DNA of 64,000 bases from Vermamoeba vermiformis (GCA_045837725.1 JBEWZL010000145.1:1-64000), one strand, 5' to 3'. Positions 46,046-58,516 are shown, counted from the stretch's first letter. Numbers and translations: made by a program. Notes: generated by a model from the letters alone, not told the origin.

Positions 46046-47283
46046 TTAATGTTTGTTGTATAATCGAAAGATCCGCTTTGCCAGCTTGTTTAACTTTAAA
46101 TGTCCGAAGATCACGTCCCAAATCTCCGAAGGAAGTAATTCGAATAATTCGCTTCGTACAATATTGTGGATAATTATCGCCCAATTTGGTCGTTCTCGTA
46201 GAAGCGTTTTGTTCCGTTCGAGTTTTTCTTCCATTTGCTCGCTGTCGGTCTGTCTATTTAACGATGTTAACGTCACATTTGTGTCTAATGCATCTAATAT
46301 ATAATCGAATAGATCTAATGAAAGATCCATATCTAAGAGATTCAATGTTTCATTTTTTTCTAGCGCTGTTTTGAGGAACGGACCAATCGTGTTGGTGACT
46401 GGGTTGTCGCAAATGTACAACTGTTCTAACGATTTGTTTTGCTCTAACGCTGCAAATAGTGCTTTATAGCCCTCGTCTCCTATTGAATTATTGCGTATAA
46501 TAAGAGTTTTGATCGATGTGCAGTTCTCCAGCCATTTGGCAAGTAGGACACTCGCGTCATTTTGAAGTCCGATGTCATTGGCTGAAAAGTACTCCAGAGT
46601 ATTATTATGATCTAAAGCATCGAAAAATCGTGTTTTGAAACTTGGATCTAACGTTGAAAATCCGAGATCTACGCAACCGCTGATCGTTAGTGTTGTAAGC
46701 TGATTTGATTTTATTATTCTGCATAATGCCTCGATTTGTGGAACTGTCTCTAGTTTTACTTCAAAAAAGTTCAATTTTGTTAATTGTGGCTTTGATAAGA
46801 CCACCTCTGCTAAGCGGCAAAACTGATCGGATTCCAAATTTTCGTAAAACCACGTTAGACTTGTTATATTGTCGTTCTGTTGTAATGCTTCAATAATTTT
46901 GTCAATTACGCCTATTGTGTCTTCACAGCAACCCACTATTTTGAGGTCACTCATCCTGCTGATCAGATCGCACCATTTTTCAATATCTATGTCTAATGAA
47001 ACATTGCACAGCTCTAATTTTTGCAATGCATTCGCTTCCTCTATTTTGTCAAAAAACTCCGACCAGTCCGTGATGGCAAAAGCGTTCGCAATATCGTAAT
47101 CATTATCGATCTAATTAAAAATATTAGAAAATAATAATAATAATGACACTAATCATATCTAGCACTATATAATTGTAATATTGATTTATAAATGCAAATT
47201 TTGAATTTTTCTTTTTTTCAAAGGGGATGCAGATTCAACAGATCGGAACTTACGCTGACGAATTCGATATTAGTGTACTCCAT
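46046..47283 (-). CDS. RNI-type leucine-rich repeat protein with C-terminal F-box-like tail
   Basis: Two exons: 47254-47283 (MEYTNIEFVS) and 46046-47110. About ten RNI/NLRC-like repeats are visible, of the form LEYFSANDIGLQNDAS, SIKTLIIRNNSIGDEGYKAL and SLEQLYICDNPVTNTIGPFL. The repeats form a horseshoe used for protein binding. The final 60 residues (FELLPSEIWDVIFGHLKL) look like an F-box placed at the C-terminus, the reverse of the usual order. No NACHT ATPase is present, so this is not an NLR. A role in ubiquitin-ligase targeting is an inference. The 3' end is 50 bp from the NAXE stop. Confidence 0.8.
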
Positions 47284-47493
47284 CAATTAGTACAATCACT
47301 GTCATTGATGTTCTATCTTCCGTATCATGGCACGTGTCGAGCAATGCAAAACGTTACCATAAAATTAATTTTTGTTGCCGTCTCGATTTAAAACCTGACT
47401 TAACTTTAAAGCCCCTCGCGTATATGTACAGTTTATTATTATGGTTTGAATTGCCTCCCAAATGAGCCTTGTTCTAACAACATTAAATGTATT

Positions 47494-49691
47494 TTATGGA
47501 TTTGCTCCAGGCATGTTTGGCAACCAAAATGCAATATTCGAGCAAGCAGTCGCTGCCATCATGTACTTTGGATTCCACTAAGATATCATTAGTATTCCAG
47601 TAATATAGGCACTATTATTCTAGCCTTACTTGCACGCATCCAACAGGTCCTGCATGACGTCGTTCTTCGGTGCCCCAAACAGCGACCTCTAACAGCTCGT
47701 CGTTGGACTTGTTGACTTGTAATGGTTGATCTTTCTTCGGCAATGACCAGCTGTACACTAATCCGTCTTCAGAACCTAAAAAGAATTCGGTTTAGTAAAT
47801 TTCTAGAATTGCGATCCAGTACGAGTGCTAAGAAATTTCTTCGCAACAAACAAAAAATGCCCATAATAATTCTAATAACGATAAATAAGCTATTATAACT
47901 ATGTTTCCTATTAATAATTGATATTGCTTGTAGATGGTGCTAAAGTCAATGTGCTGCATCGAGAAGTGTCCTTTGGACGCATTATACGATCGTATTAACC
48001 AATCCACGACTGCAAAATGACTGTGTAAGCGGTCAAATTGCTTAATCAATGCTATATTAACACTATAGTATTGATTAGGGACCGGTTAATGCTCGTTCTT
48101 ATAAACCATGAACGCATCTCGGCCTCTTGGCTAAGCTGAAAAATACTTCGTAGTATCTTTCGAAGATTAATTGCAATAGCGATTGATCTTTGAACAATTA
48201 CAGAGGCATGCGACGCCATCACCAAAACAAGCAATTATTTTTTAATTTTTAAATTTGATTTTTGTAAATTGTACTGGCTTTCTAAATCTATTTTTGAAAG
48301 TAATATTAATATTACTTACCGGCTAATAAATACTTCGAATCAGGTGTGAATGAGGCCTCTAAATTACTGCCATGATCGTTCTTGAAGTGCGAGTATTGAT
48401 AGAGCTAAACAGATGCGTTAGTACTTTATATTTAAGTGTTATACTATACTATTTGTTTTTACTTACTTCAGCGCCATTAAATGCGTTAAATACAAGAATA
48501 GTTCCTTCACGAGTATTTGCAAGCAGATAATCGCCGTCATTAGAGAACTTCAAGCCAGTGAATTGATACGAGCTCTTCGTATTAATAACCGTGAATGCTC
48601 CCTATTAAAACGACATTAGTCATATATTATAAATAAGTTGTAATAACGCGAGGCAAAGCGGATCCAGTCGTACCTGAGTAAGCGATCGAAAATCAAAAAA
48701 TTTAATTGTGCTCGGAGAGAATGCTGCACCGAACATAACACCTTGTCCTTCAATAGAAGCACATATCGAATACGAATCGGTCGTCAGAAGAGCCTACATA
48801 GAACGTAGATTAAATATGGTTCATGGTACATCCGCTTCTCAATAAGTGCTAGACCACCCGCGGCACTATAAGTCATCCATATTACTATACACTAGTACGT
48901 ACCTGACAATTAGGGGTCCTTAGATCCCACATTCGAATCGTGCCATCACGTCCAGCGGAGATGAATGTATCGTTACGTGGTGACAACGATAGCGATGTGA
49001 CTCTGCACAGATATTAGTCTATATTACTAATATATAGTGCGGTACTTACTTATCTGTATGTCCTACGAAATTTCTAATATAAGCATTCTCGTGTAACGAC
49101 AAATACCGGATCGCATTAGCGTCTACGAGAGAAAGAGTTATTATGGGCTAATAATAGAGTATTGTATATAAGTACCGTGATAACCAGAATATGAGTTTGA
49201 AGCTGTTAATACGGCGTAGTTGTAGTGAGTAAACCGGATCAGATCTGCGCCGTACTTTTTGCAAAAGACTTTTTGTGTTTTATCGCTAATAAAAATAATT
49301 AATATTATGGGTTTAATATTGAGTACGATAAAATAGTCCTAGAAATATCAAAGTAATTTTGCTGCATTTTTTTGAATTTTTCAAACTATTTCAGATCGCT
49401 CTAGAAATTATTGAATTGAACAAAATATTGCATTAAAAATATACCTATCTAAGTAAGGAATTTTAAATAGCTCGATCGTTCCATCATCGCTCGCAGCAAC
49501 CATGGACTCGCCATCCTTGTAGAAATCTATCGAATTGACTCTGCATAGCTATTAAATAGCAAAATAATATTAATAAGTAATTCTTTACATAAAATAATAT
49601 TTAAAATTAATAGCAAGCTTACGTTAGCGTTTTTATGGACGTGTCCGATCGCCATGGACTTGATAAGTTCAGGAGTTATTTGCATCGCCAT
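47494..49691 (-). CDS. WDR82/Swd2 WD40 protein (COMPASS and transcription termination)
   Basis: Starts [20 protein letters not shown]. Recognisable Swd2/WDR82 blades: [80 protein letters not shown] and the family end [20 protein letters not shown]. The protein bridges Ser5-phosphorylated RNA polymerase II to the H3K4 methyltransferase complex (COMPASS/SET1) and to PNUTS-PP1 termination complexes in the nucleus. About ten exons. The penultimate intron runs 47777-48319 and hosts a U2-like snRNA on the opposite strand. The small last exon (47494-47580) is set off by GTAAGG...TTAG. Start codons of this gene and the phosphatase are 110 bp apart. Confidence 0.93.
48043..48077 (+). promoter_or_regulatory. 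Long inverted repeat just upstream of the U2-like gene
   Basis: TAATCAAT-G-CTATA (48043-48056) pairs with TATAG-T-ATTGATTA (48064-48077) across a 7-nt loop: 14 pairs with one G-T wobble. It ends 33 bases before the snRNA start, where snRNA genes of other eukaryotes have proximal promoter elements. Function inferred only from position. Confidence 0.5.
48111..48302 (+). ncRNA. U2-like spliceosomal snRNA, antisense in a WDR82 intron
   Basis: The start, AACGCATCTCGGCCTCTTGG followed by CTAAG, matches the U2 5' end and stem-loop I. GTAGTATCT at about 48150-48158 matches the branch-site recognition element, which suits the TACTAAY motif seen in introns here. Downstream come stem-forming segments, an Sm-like site ATTTTTG (48258-48264) in an AAATTTGATTTTTG context, and a 3' hairpin CTTTC...GAAAG ending near 48300. 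The length of about 190 nt is right. Against it, the normally near-invariant GATCAAG segment that pairs with U6 is replaced by CTGAAAA. It may be a lineage-specific form or a decayed U2-derived copy. Confidence 0.65.
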
Positions 49692-49801
49692 TTTTATGAT
49701 GCTATTATATAATACAAATATAAATACAATATCTATGGTGGCTTGATCTGGTTCAAAAAAGAAAAAATGGAAAAAAGATCCAATTTTCGTTCAAGCCAAG
49801 A
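49692..49801. promoter_or_regulatory. Short divergent promoter, WDR82 and phosphatase genes
   Basis: The two start codons are only 110 bp apart in opposite directions, so control is probably shared. No specific motif recognised. Confidence 0.5.
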
Positions 49802-51145
49802 ATGACAACCACAACTCAACGCTCAGTTTATTTTCTTCGTCACGGAGAACGTATTGACTTTGAAAACCCTGATTGGGCGAAGACTGCTGAACGGTATGTG
49901 GAATTCAGAATTTACGTCCGATCTGATCCAACGTTAACGGACCCCAAAAATCAAAATTAACCTTTTAAATACCGTCAATATTATTCGTTGTATTGTTTGA
50001 TCGTATTTATATTATTAATCTAATTTTTCTTCGACTAGACGTTATGATCCGGAATTATCGTCCATGGGTCTCAAACAAGCTGACGAAGCAGGCAAAAGAT
50101 TTAAGAACGAACATCACCGCGTAAAATACATATTTTGCAGCCCTTATGTGCGTTGTTTGCAAACCGTTTATCCGATCGCTGAAGCACTAGATCTGCCCAT
50201 CAGGCAAGTTCAACGCCTTTTTTCGCGTCATTATAATAATATGCTTAATTAATATTCCTTAGAGTCGAGCATGGTCTTCGTGAATGGTTTGGTCCTGAAA
50301 CACGTAAGCAACTGCAAAATAAATTGTCCGAAGTTTAATGAACGAATTTTCATAGCTTTAACTCCGGATCACGAGCCCTTGGACACCAAAGCACTTAAAC
50401 AACGCTTTCCTCGTGTCGATGAGAACTATCAATCAAGGTACTAAACCTAACTAATTGTTTATAACGACTAACCGTGAGATCAGAATTAAGGTTCTCTCAG
50501 GCGAGTCTGAATTGGATCTGCACTTCCGTGGAGTAGCTTTGTTCAATAGATTGCTTAAGGAATATGTGTTCGGCGAAAACAATAGCAGCTTATTGTTCTA
50601 TAACAAAATTGTACCCGAGAAGCACACCTATCAAGAAATAGATCTGCCCTTCGAGATTTCGCCTGAAGAGACTGGCAACATCTTAGTCGTTACTCATGCT
50701 GCTACCGTCATCGCTGGTAAGATAACGATAGTATATTGGCGATTGCATATCAATTCTAACGTGATGTTTCATAATAGCGACCCGTGCAGTCATCGCTTTG
50801 ACAGATCCAGAGAAAAAGTCAGCCAATTATTTCATGAAAGGAGGACGTGGTCGCAGATTAGTACCGAACTGCGGTGTGTGCTCTCTTTCCAAATTCAGCT
50901 TTGACCTCGTCAAGACTTCGCATAACAACGACGTGAACCCGCACGCGCACCCTCACAACCACGTGATCGGTCCAAACAGCGAGAATCAAGAGGCAATCAA
51001 AGACGTGTCGTTGAGACGAATAGATGATTGGGTGATTGAACTCGATGGCGATGTGACACACATGGTGCCATTGAACTGCAAGAAGTACTACAACTGGTAC
51101 ATGCCTGTTGATGCTGAGAACAAGCCTGCCAACTTTTATGTGTAA
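49802..51145 (+). CDS. Histidine-phosphatase (phosphoglycerate-mutase fold), UBASH3/Sts-like
   Basis: Begins MTTTTQRSVYFLRHGERIDF, giving the RHG phosphohistidine loop at about residues 13-15. ELSSMGLKQADEAGKRF and KYIFCSPYVRCLQTVYPIAE follow, as in this superfamily, and VEHGLREWFGPE carries the conserved Glu. The second catalytic His is in ILVVTHAATVIAG. No UBA or SH3 domain is attached, unlike animal UBASH3. A His-rich insert (NPHAHPHNHVIG) lies near the C-terminus. The substrate may be a phosphoprotein or a small phosphate ester and cannot be told from sequence. About six exons, with a compact donor/acceptor pattern. Confidence 0.88.
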
Positions 51146-51218
51146 AATTATGCGATAAATCAATACTATCGTAAAACCAATACGTAGTGTATCCGTAGTA
51201 TGACCTGGCTAAGCAGAC

Positions 51219-54200
51219 CTATTTGAGCTTCGCTAACACGGTGCTGTAGCTGCCCATTACTTCACTCTCATAGCAAGACTTTTCTGCGGCACTCAAACAG
51301 TTCATGAACTTCATTGCAAGGCCGATCCACTTCTCGGCTTGCTCGTAACGATTTAATCTAAAATTATTAGTTCAACGATTTAAGTGGCTTTGATCATGTC
51401 CGTACCTCCAGTAGTACACTCCATTGTTATAGGAGTTAGCAAGCAGCCACTTGACCTCCGTCATGAACTGTGGTGTGTCGCTCGAGTGCTTAGAGACGAT
51501 GTCAAGTCCGTCCAAGAACAGCTTGACGGTCTGATCACGATCTTTCGTCAACTTAATCGTGGAACGCAATGCACTACCTGCTCAGCGGTTACTACAAACA
51601 ATCATGCAAAAGTACTACTTACATGCTTGTTGGTACTCTTTGTCTCGCGAAAGAAGCTCGAAGGCTATTTTCAAGCTGTCAACAGCACATTGAATGTAGT
51701 GTGGGTGATTCGCTGCAACGGAAGATAGCATGAGGAAGAAGGAGGCTGGAACGTTGGGCATGGCCTTCGTTTGAGCAATAATCTTTTGTGGCATGTCATC
51801 ACCGAGCAGAACGTGCAGCTCAAACTCGTATTGAAGCAGCAATGTTGCAAGATTATCCTCTGACCGTAACTTGAGTTGCGGAGCATAAAAACTATAACTT
51901 CACGAGGACGTACCTGCAGAAGGCCCGTCTACCTCCATCTTATCGCTCTTGAGTTTATCGTTGATTAATTTGATCTCATTGAGTAGTTGAAGCGCTAACT
52001 GAGCGCGTTGATTGTTGGTCACAATTTTGTTGTTCTTCTCCAAATCAATGAGAGCCTGAACATTCACAAGCAAGCAAGTGCGTTGCATGGTTAAGATCTC
52101 AGGCGTCTTCTCTAGCAATCCTAACAACTACAAGGTGTGAGCTCAAAGTACGATGAAAACCACGAAAAGTAGTATACCTGGTACGCTATTGAGAGGAACT
52201 GATAGGTGCCCTCGTAGTCATCCACTTTGGCAGCGTTGTAGCCCATATTCCATGCCGTTGATGACAACCACGTGACTTCCTTATCGCCGCCAAATACAGT
52301 CTGAACATTGCTCTCTTGAGTTCGGCTCAACGTGTGCTTCATCACTTCGAGCACCTTGTTCGTGTTGGGTCTATTGGACCTTTGTTAGTAGCGAACAAAG
52401 TTTAAAATAATGAACAGAACGTACGTGTCTTCTTTGAGATACAGCTGAATTAGCGTTCGAGCAATCATTGCAAAGTGACCGTCAAACTCGGAAGTGAAAG
52501 GAGCGTGCATAAGATGTTCTAGCACGTGTATCGCGGTGGCTTTTCTGCCCTTTTCCATCGACTTTTGAGAACAGAGTTCCAGGAACTTCTGTGGTTGATC
52601 CATCACTTTGGAAATGCGACCCAACAGCTCGACGACTGAATTCGTTGTTAATCAAAAGACGTTGGTCGCGAGGCTGACTTACGCTCCTTTTCTTTATCTA
52701 AGCGCAAATAGAGCTCAAATAGCAGTAGTAGGCCCGTAGGATTCTTGGGCTCAAGAACCTCAGCTTGCAACGCGTATTCTAGCGCCCTGTTGGCGTCTTG
52801 AAGCGATAAGTAGCACCGAGCCAATATTCTATGAAGATGATTAGCTTCACTTTCACTCTTACTAAATTCATACCTGAGGCACTGAGCTCTGTTCTCGTTG
52901 TCTTCTGGCCCCAAAAGTCTGTTGCAGCGCACGAGCCATTCAATAGCACGCTGAAACTCGCTCTGCTTGAAATACCCGATAGCTGTATTCCAAATAAGGA
53001 AATGAAACTGTCGCAGTGTTTGAGTTGACAGCTTGGCCTGACCAAGGTTGTGTGCTACAACGTGGTGTCAGTCCCACTCGCGAATTGAGTTTCTTAACTT
53101 ACCAGCAATGACATTCTCGAGTGTAGACATAGCTGCATCAACATTGTTGGCACTAACAAGATGGTACTCGAACTCCAGGAATTTAAGTTTTTCGATGACG
53201 TTCGTGTTCGCGAACTTGCTGTTGAGGTATTGAAACGCGCGTCCGATGGTCTCCTCCCTAAATAGGCCAGTTAACTGACAGGTCTTAACTACAGTTATAT
53301 ATACGTACCACTTATTATCGATTGCCATTTTTAAAGCCGCAGAAGCACTTTATGAAAAGATCATTAGTGCTTGTCGCGTAGTTGATACCAAACTTACAGC
53401 TCGAAGTTGCAGTCTGAGTGGTTTAGTAGCTCGAACAACAATATCGTAGCAGAGTCTTGTTTCTGTAGCATGCGGATCTTGAGTAGCAAGTAAAGACCCG
53501 CACAAGTAGACTCCTCCATGTTCGCCATTTCAACGCACCGTGAAGCCTTCTCGAAATTTCCACGACTGATGTAACAGTTGCATAACAGGCGTAAGGTACG
53601 GGCTTGTTTGGAGGCGTCTTTGTTCGGATCTTTCTCGAGCCAGTCTACACTTCTTTCGAGCCATTTCGCAGCCTCGTCGAATGCCTCATCGCGATGTAAT
53701 TGCACTAAACGAAGACATTGTAAGCCGTTTTGATAAAGCTGATTAGACTTACCTCCGAAGTTATATGCAATCACGGACAAGCACGTCCACTACAAACTGT
53801 TAGAACCAAAGATTATCAGAAACAACGGCAGTACGTACCTGAACAATCTCCGAAGCCTCGCTAGCAGCCTTCATTGCCAGTTCAAACGACAACTCGCGGA
53901 GATTTCGGTCCCACGCTGCCTCGCTTCTCCAACAGAACAACGTAAAGATATGTTGCTTTACGGCAGCGATCTCGATCTCGTTGAATTGTCTTCTCTCTTT
54001 AATAGTGTCCCAATACTAAGAATATTACATTAGAACCCTATTCAACTCATTACGGATCTTACTTCGAGCGCGTTGTTCCAGCAGTTCTCAGCCAAAGGAT
54101 AGTTTCCTAGCTCTAAAAACAATTAGGCCTATAAAAAAGATGCTCATCATCGTACCTGACCAAGACTTGCCAGTCCTAGCAAAGAACTTGAGGATTGTTT

Positions 54201-54613
54201 GAATTGTCTCGGGATCCACATCGTCAGTTGCCGCAGAAAGGGTCAGCATGTTACATGCGATTTGGCGCACTTCAAAAATTAAATTAACCTCACCAATATG
54301 GTTACTAACACTTACTCTTCGGATTTAGATCACCTGCGGTCACCTTCTTTTGCCCCATTTCTACGGCCAAGTTCCAAAAATCGTAGGCGGTCTTGCGCAA
54401 CGTGTACGTATCCTGGCGATTTAAAACGGGTAGTTTTGATATAGAGGTGCGTAGTTTAGGCAGCAGATCTGCCTCAGTCTCTTTAACTCCTCCGCTCTTA
54501 AGCTTTTTCTCGATCTCAATGACCAACGCTGTAGGTAAGTTAGTTCAGCATAGTAGCGTTGACTATCTTTGTCTCTTACCTTCAACGACCTCAACGCTAT
54601 TCAAGTCATCCAT
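51219..54613 (-). CDS. Spo22/Zip4/TEX11-type meiotic TPR protein
   Basis: About fifteen exons give a roughly 850-residue helical repeat protein. TPR-like units include AARCYLSLQDANRALEYALQ-type helices, ISRGNFEKASRCVEMANMEE and AHNLGQAKLSTQTLRQFHF. The C-terminal block VKWLLANSYNNGVYYWR, then NRYEQAEKWIGLAMKFMNCL, is the most diagnostic part of the Spo22/Zip4/TEX11 family. These proteins promote class I crossovers and synaptonemal assembly at meiosis. The start exon encodes MDDLNSVEVVE. Presence implies a sexual cycle in the organism, though the gene could serve another role. The stop is 73 bp from the phosphatase stop (convergent). Confidence 0.85.
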
Positions 54614-55086
54614 TTGTACTGCTTTTGTGGGCTTCAGTTATGAAATTGAAGAAAAATGGATGCCAGTACACGAACAGCCAAAAAAAAAACTGCGTTCAGT
54701 GAACGAAAAAGGCGCCAACCGTGCACTGATACAGTGATAACTATTGATGATTTATCGATTTATCATGCAATTCCTTTAAGACTTTGCGATATTTTAACAT
54801 TTAAAGGCAATGCGAGCGAAAAGTTTTTAGGGCTTAATATTGAATTCTAATCGTCATTCAACGAACAATAGGCTATAATTAACTCCATTATCGTAATTAC
54901 ATAGGTCAATTCTAATAACGTCGCGCTATATTTAAATAACACTCGAAATTTCATAATACATTTAGATTTCAATAAAAACTCGATCAATATTAATTATCTG
55001 GCCTTGCTGGGCCTGTCTCAAAGCTGTAAATTATCATTGTTAAATATTTTTCATACGACAAACACAGATCCGTACCCTTTTTTCCG
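54614..55086. promoter_or_regulatory. Divergent upstream region, Spo22-like and TPS genes
   Basis: No gene or RNA seen. Both flanking genes read outward, so their promoters lie here. Confidence 0.5.
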
Positions 55087-58000
55087 ATGGATCCAAGCTC
55101 GAAAATTATTGTCGCTATGATGCGACTTCCTTTTCAAAAGGAGACTAACACCAAAATTAAAGAGAAGAGTGCTCGCATTAACTCTGATCGCGGCTACGGT
55201 GTAGTCGTTTCAGCAGTGCGAAGCATGCGTAAACGAGGCATCAATTGTACATGGGTTGGATCTTGGTATGACAAGGGCGAAGAAAACAAAAAGCTCCAGG
55301 ACAGCCTAGGTCCCAACTAGTAAGTTATAAATATATGCCATATTTCGAAAATATTTAGTTTGTTACGGCGCTGCAGCTCGGATCAAACTTTCGAAAATAA
55401 TCAAAAATTCGGTTACGTGTACAATCGCGTATTATCATATTTATCCGGTAATTTATGACCGGTTATTTCAATCATAATTATTTGGCTTGCAAACAAAGTC
55501 GATCTCAGATCAAAATTCATTCAGAACTCTCTTTGATAAATCACTAACATATGTCAAAATTAAAAGCGTACCAATCTTTCTTCCGGCCCAATTGGAAGAG
55601 AATTACTATGCAGGCTTTTGCAAGCAAGTATTATGGCCTCTTCTTCATTATCAAATGATCCAAAGCTCTTTCAACATGAAGTGGTGGAATGCTTATGTAT
55701 TGGCCAATGAAATTTTTGCCGATACTATTGCCAAGATATACAAGAAAGGGGATCTGATATTTATTCAAGGTAAGTAAATCGCGCCAATTATCTTTGAAAA
55801 TTACATTATAAACGGGTAAAATTAATATTCGAAAGGACACAAAGAAATTCGATTATTATTTAATTGTGGCTAATTTATATATATTTTTAGACTATCATTT
55901 GATGCTCTTACCAAAGCTACTGCGTGAGCGCTTGCCTGACGCTAAGATCGGCTTTTTCTTGCATACTCCCTTCCCAAGTAAGTCATATATTGTATATATG
56001 ATTGAATTGAGCGTTTTAATCCGGATTTATCACGCTTGAATTTTGGTTTTCCTTTTTATTAATTTTATTTGCGATCTAGCTTCCGAGCTCTACAGAACTT
56101 TGGCTCCGCGTACCGATATCCTCAAGGGATTACTAGGCGCTAACTTATTAGGCTTCCAAACCTGGGACTATTCTCGTCACTTTTTCAGTACTTTGACTCG
56201 CATCCTTGGTGTAGAGTTCAATCATCGAGGTGCGTAAACACTAATCCAATATTATAATGTAATCATACTAATCAAGTCAATATTAATAGGCATTCCCGAT
56301 TACTGCGATTATGAAGGAGCACCCGAAAGAACTATTGATGTAACCATTACTCCTACTGGTATTAATGCTAGCGCCTTCTTGGAGACATTAGACTCTGCTG
56401 AAGGCAAAGAAGCAATCAGAAAATTACGCGCAGGATTCAAAGACTTGAAAGTCATTGTTGGCCGGTACGTGATCTGCAGCTCCGCTTTGAACCACAAAAT
56501 TTTAATCTGTATTGTTCCTTAGCGATCCCATTGATACTACTAAGGGTATTATCGAGAAATTCTTGGCGTTCGAACAGTTTTTAATTGCTTACCCTGAATG
56601 GCAAGGCAAAGTCGTCTTAGTTCAAAACTGTTTGCCTCCTGTAAACTTGGTTAACGATGACGACGAGCACAATCCCAATGCTGAAACATTGGCCAGCTTA
56701 ATCAACGAGTAAGCTTATATTTTAATTCCACTCTGGATCTTGCATTTCTAATATTTCCTTTTTTAGACATGTTGGTAGAATTAATGGTTTGTTCGGCGTG
56801 GCTGATTATAGCCCGATCCATTACAGCACTACTGAACTCACTTGGCCCGAGTTATGTGCTTTGTATCAAATCGGTTAGTCCCTAACACAGCCACCCTATC
56901 TTACACAGACTAATTGTTCTGCTTAGCCGACGTTTGCTTGGTTACTCCCCTTCGTGACGGACTCAACTTGACCTCACACGAGTACATTGTGTACGTATTG
57001 GCCACTAGTATTATATTGACAGACTGACTAACGTCGGTATATTAGGTGTCAAAATAATAAGCCCAATGGTCCTGGTGTCATGATTCTTAGTGAATTTGCC
57101 GGTGCCAGTCAATCGCTCTCAGGTGCTGTTCGAATCAACCCTTGGAACAGCGAGCAAATGGTTCAAGCGATCAACGCTGCCTTGTTGATGAGCCCGAACG
57201 AACGTGCCACCAAACACGAGCACAACTTTGCTTATGTAACTTCAAACACATCGGAGGTCTGGGCAAAGGCATTCCTTGACGAGCTTAGTGCTGGCGAGAC
57301 TACAGGTAAATTGACACTTTTGACATTTTGACACGATGAATCTTTGGATCTAATTATCACTTCAGACGCCACCGACGCTCTTCATAAGGCCCCCAAGAAG
57401 CTTGACATGGAGTTGTTGCATCACAAGTACCGCAACTCGAAGAAGCGAATCTTCTTCTTGGACTACGACGGCACTCTTGTTGCTATTGCCGCGAAGCCTC
57501 ACTTGGCAGTACCGACTGACAAGATGCTCGATATCATCCGCAAACTTGCCTCTGTAAGTCTATTAACATTCCCGCGGACCCGACCATTTATTAATAAGTG
57601 AACGAATAGGACGAGAAGAACACTGTCTACATTGTCAGTGGACGTGACCGCGAGTCATTAGAACGATTTGTAGGCTCTCTGCCTGTTGGATTCTCAGCCG
57701 AGCACGGCTGTTTCATCAAAGCTCCTGGTGAGAAGGACTGGGAGAACATTGTGGCTGGCTGGGACCAGTCATGGAAAGACACCATTTACTCGATTTTCAA
57801 GGACTACCAAGACCGCACTCCTGGCTCAATGGTTGAGCGTAAGAACGTCAACATTACATGGCACTACAGAAACAGTGACCCTGACTATGGCTCATGGATG
57901 TCTCGCGAACTTTTGTCTCACTTGCGCGACACTATTGCCGCGAAATTCCCCGTCGATGTGCTAGTAGGCAAAAAGGCTATTGAAGTCCGACCTAAGGGAG

Positions 58001-58324
58001 TTAGCAAGGGCACTGCTCTCAAGAGAATTTTGACGACTGACGCCGCCAATGATCCTTACGACTTCATTATGTGCTTGGGTGATGATAAGACTGACGAAGG
58101 TAAGCCAGATCTCTAGTTTCATGAACGAAGAAGATCGCTAATACTTTACTTTATTTCCTTATTTAGACATGTTCAATGCATTGCAAGACAATCACGAAGA
58201 GCATACTTATCCCGATAACACTATAACTGGTATTGTCGGCAAGAAGCCATCTGACGCTCAATATTTCCTTGAAGGTCAACCTCAAGTATTGACTGTACTC
58301 GAGTCCCTTGTTAACTTGGCTTAA
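55087..58324 (+). CDS. Trehalose-6-phosphate synthase/phosphatase, bifunctional
   Basis: The N-terminal GT20 synthase shows IVAMMRLPFQKE, GYGVVVSAVRSMRKRGI, LEENYYAGFCKQVLWPLLHY, DYHLMLLPKLLRERLPD, FFLHTPFPSSELYRTL, TTKGIIEKFLAFEQFL and TPLRDGLNLTSHEYIV. After about residue 500 a HAD-type phosphatase follows: FFLDYDGTLVAI (motif I), VYIVSGRDRESL, AEHGCFIKAPGEKDW and MCLGDDKTDEDMF. Both active sites look complete, so the protein should convert UDP-glucose plus glucose-6-phosphate to trehalose through trehalose-6-phosphate. Trehalose is a stress, spore or cyst protectant. About thirteen exons. The intron at 57306-57365 carries the TGACAC motif. An AATAAA lies 42 bases past the stop. Confidence 0.95.
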
Positions 58325-58365
58325 ATTAATCCAATTGCCTTTTGTACATTTCATTTTCATCGTCA

Positions 58366-58371
58366 AATAAA
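58366..58371 (+). terminator. Poly(A) signal AATAAA
   Basis: Canonical hexamer 42 bases after the TPS-TPP stop codon. Confidence 0.55.
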
Positions 58372-58516
58372 AAAGTATTTTTAGATCCGGATCTTCAAGC
58401 TCTCCCGTACTAATAATAAATAATATTTTATTTACACTAACGACGTCGTCTAATAAATAAAGCTATGTTCGCTATCTATTCGCATTTTTGGGATTAAAAA
58501 AAATGAGCCTAGTTCA

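Noticed and set aside
48052-48234. 60-codon minus-strand frame over the U2-like gene
   Set aside because: A shadow of the snRNA sequence within a WDR82 intron, with no protein features.
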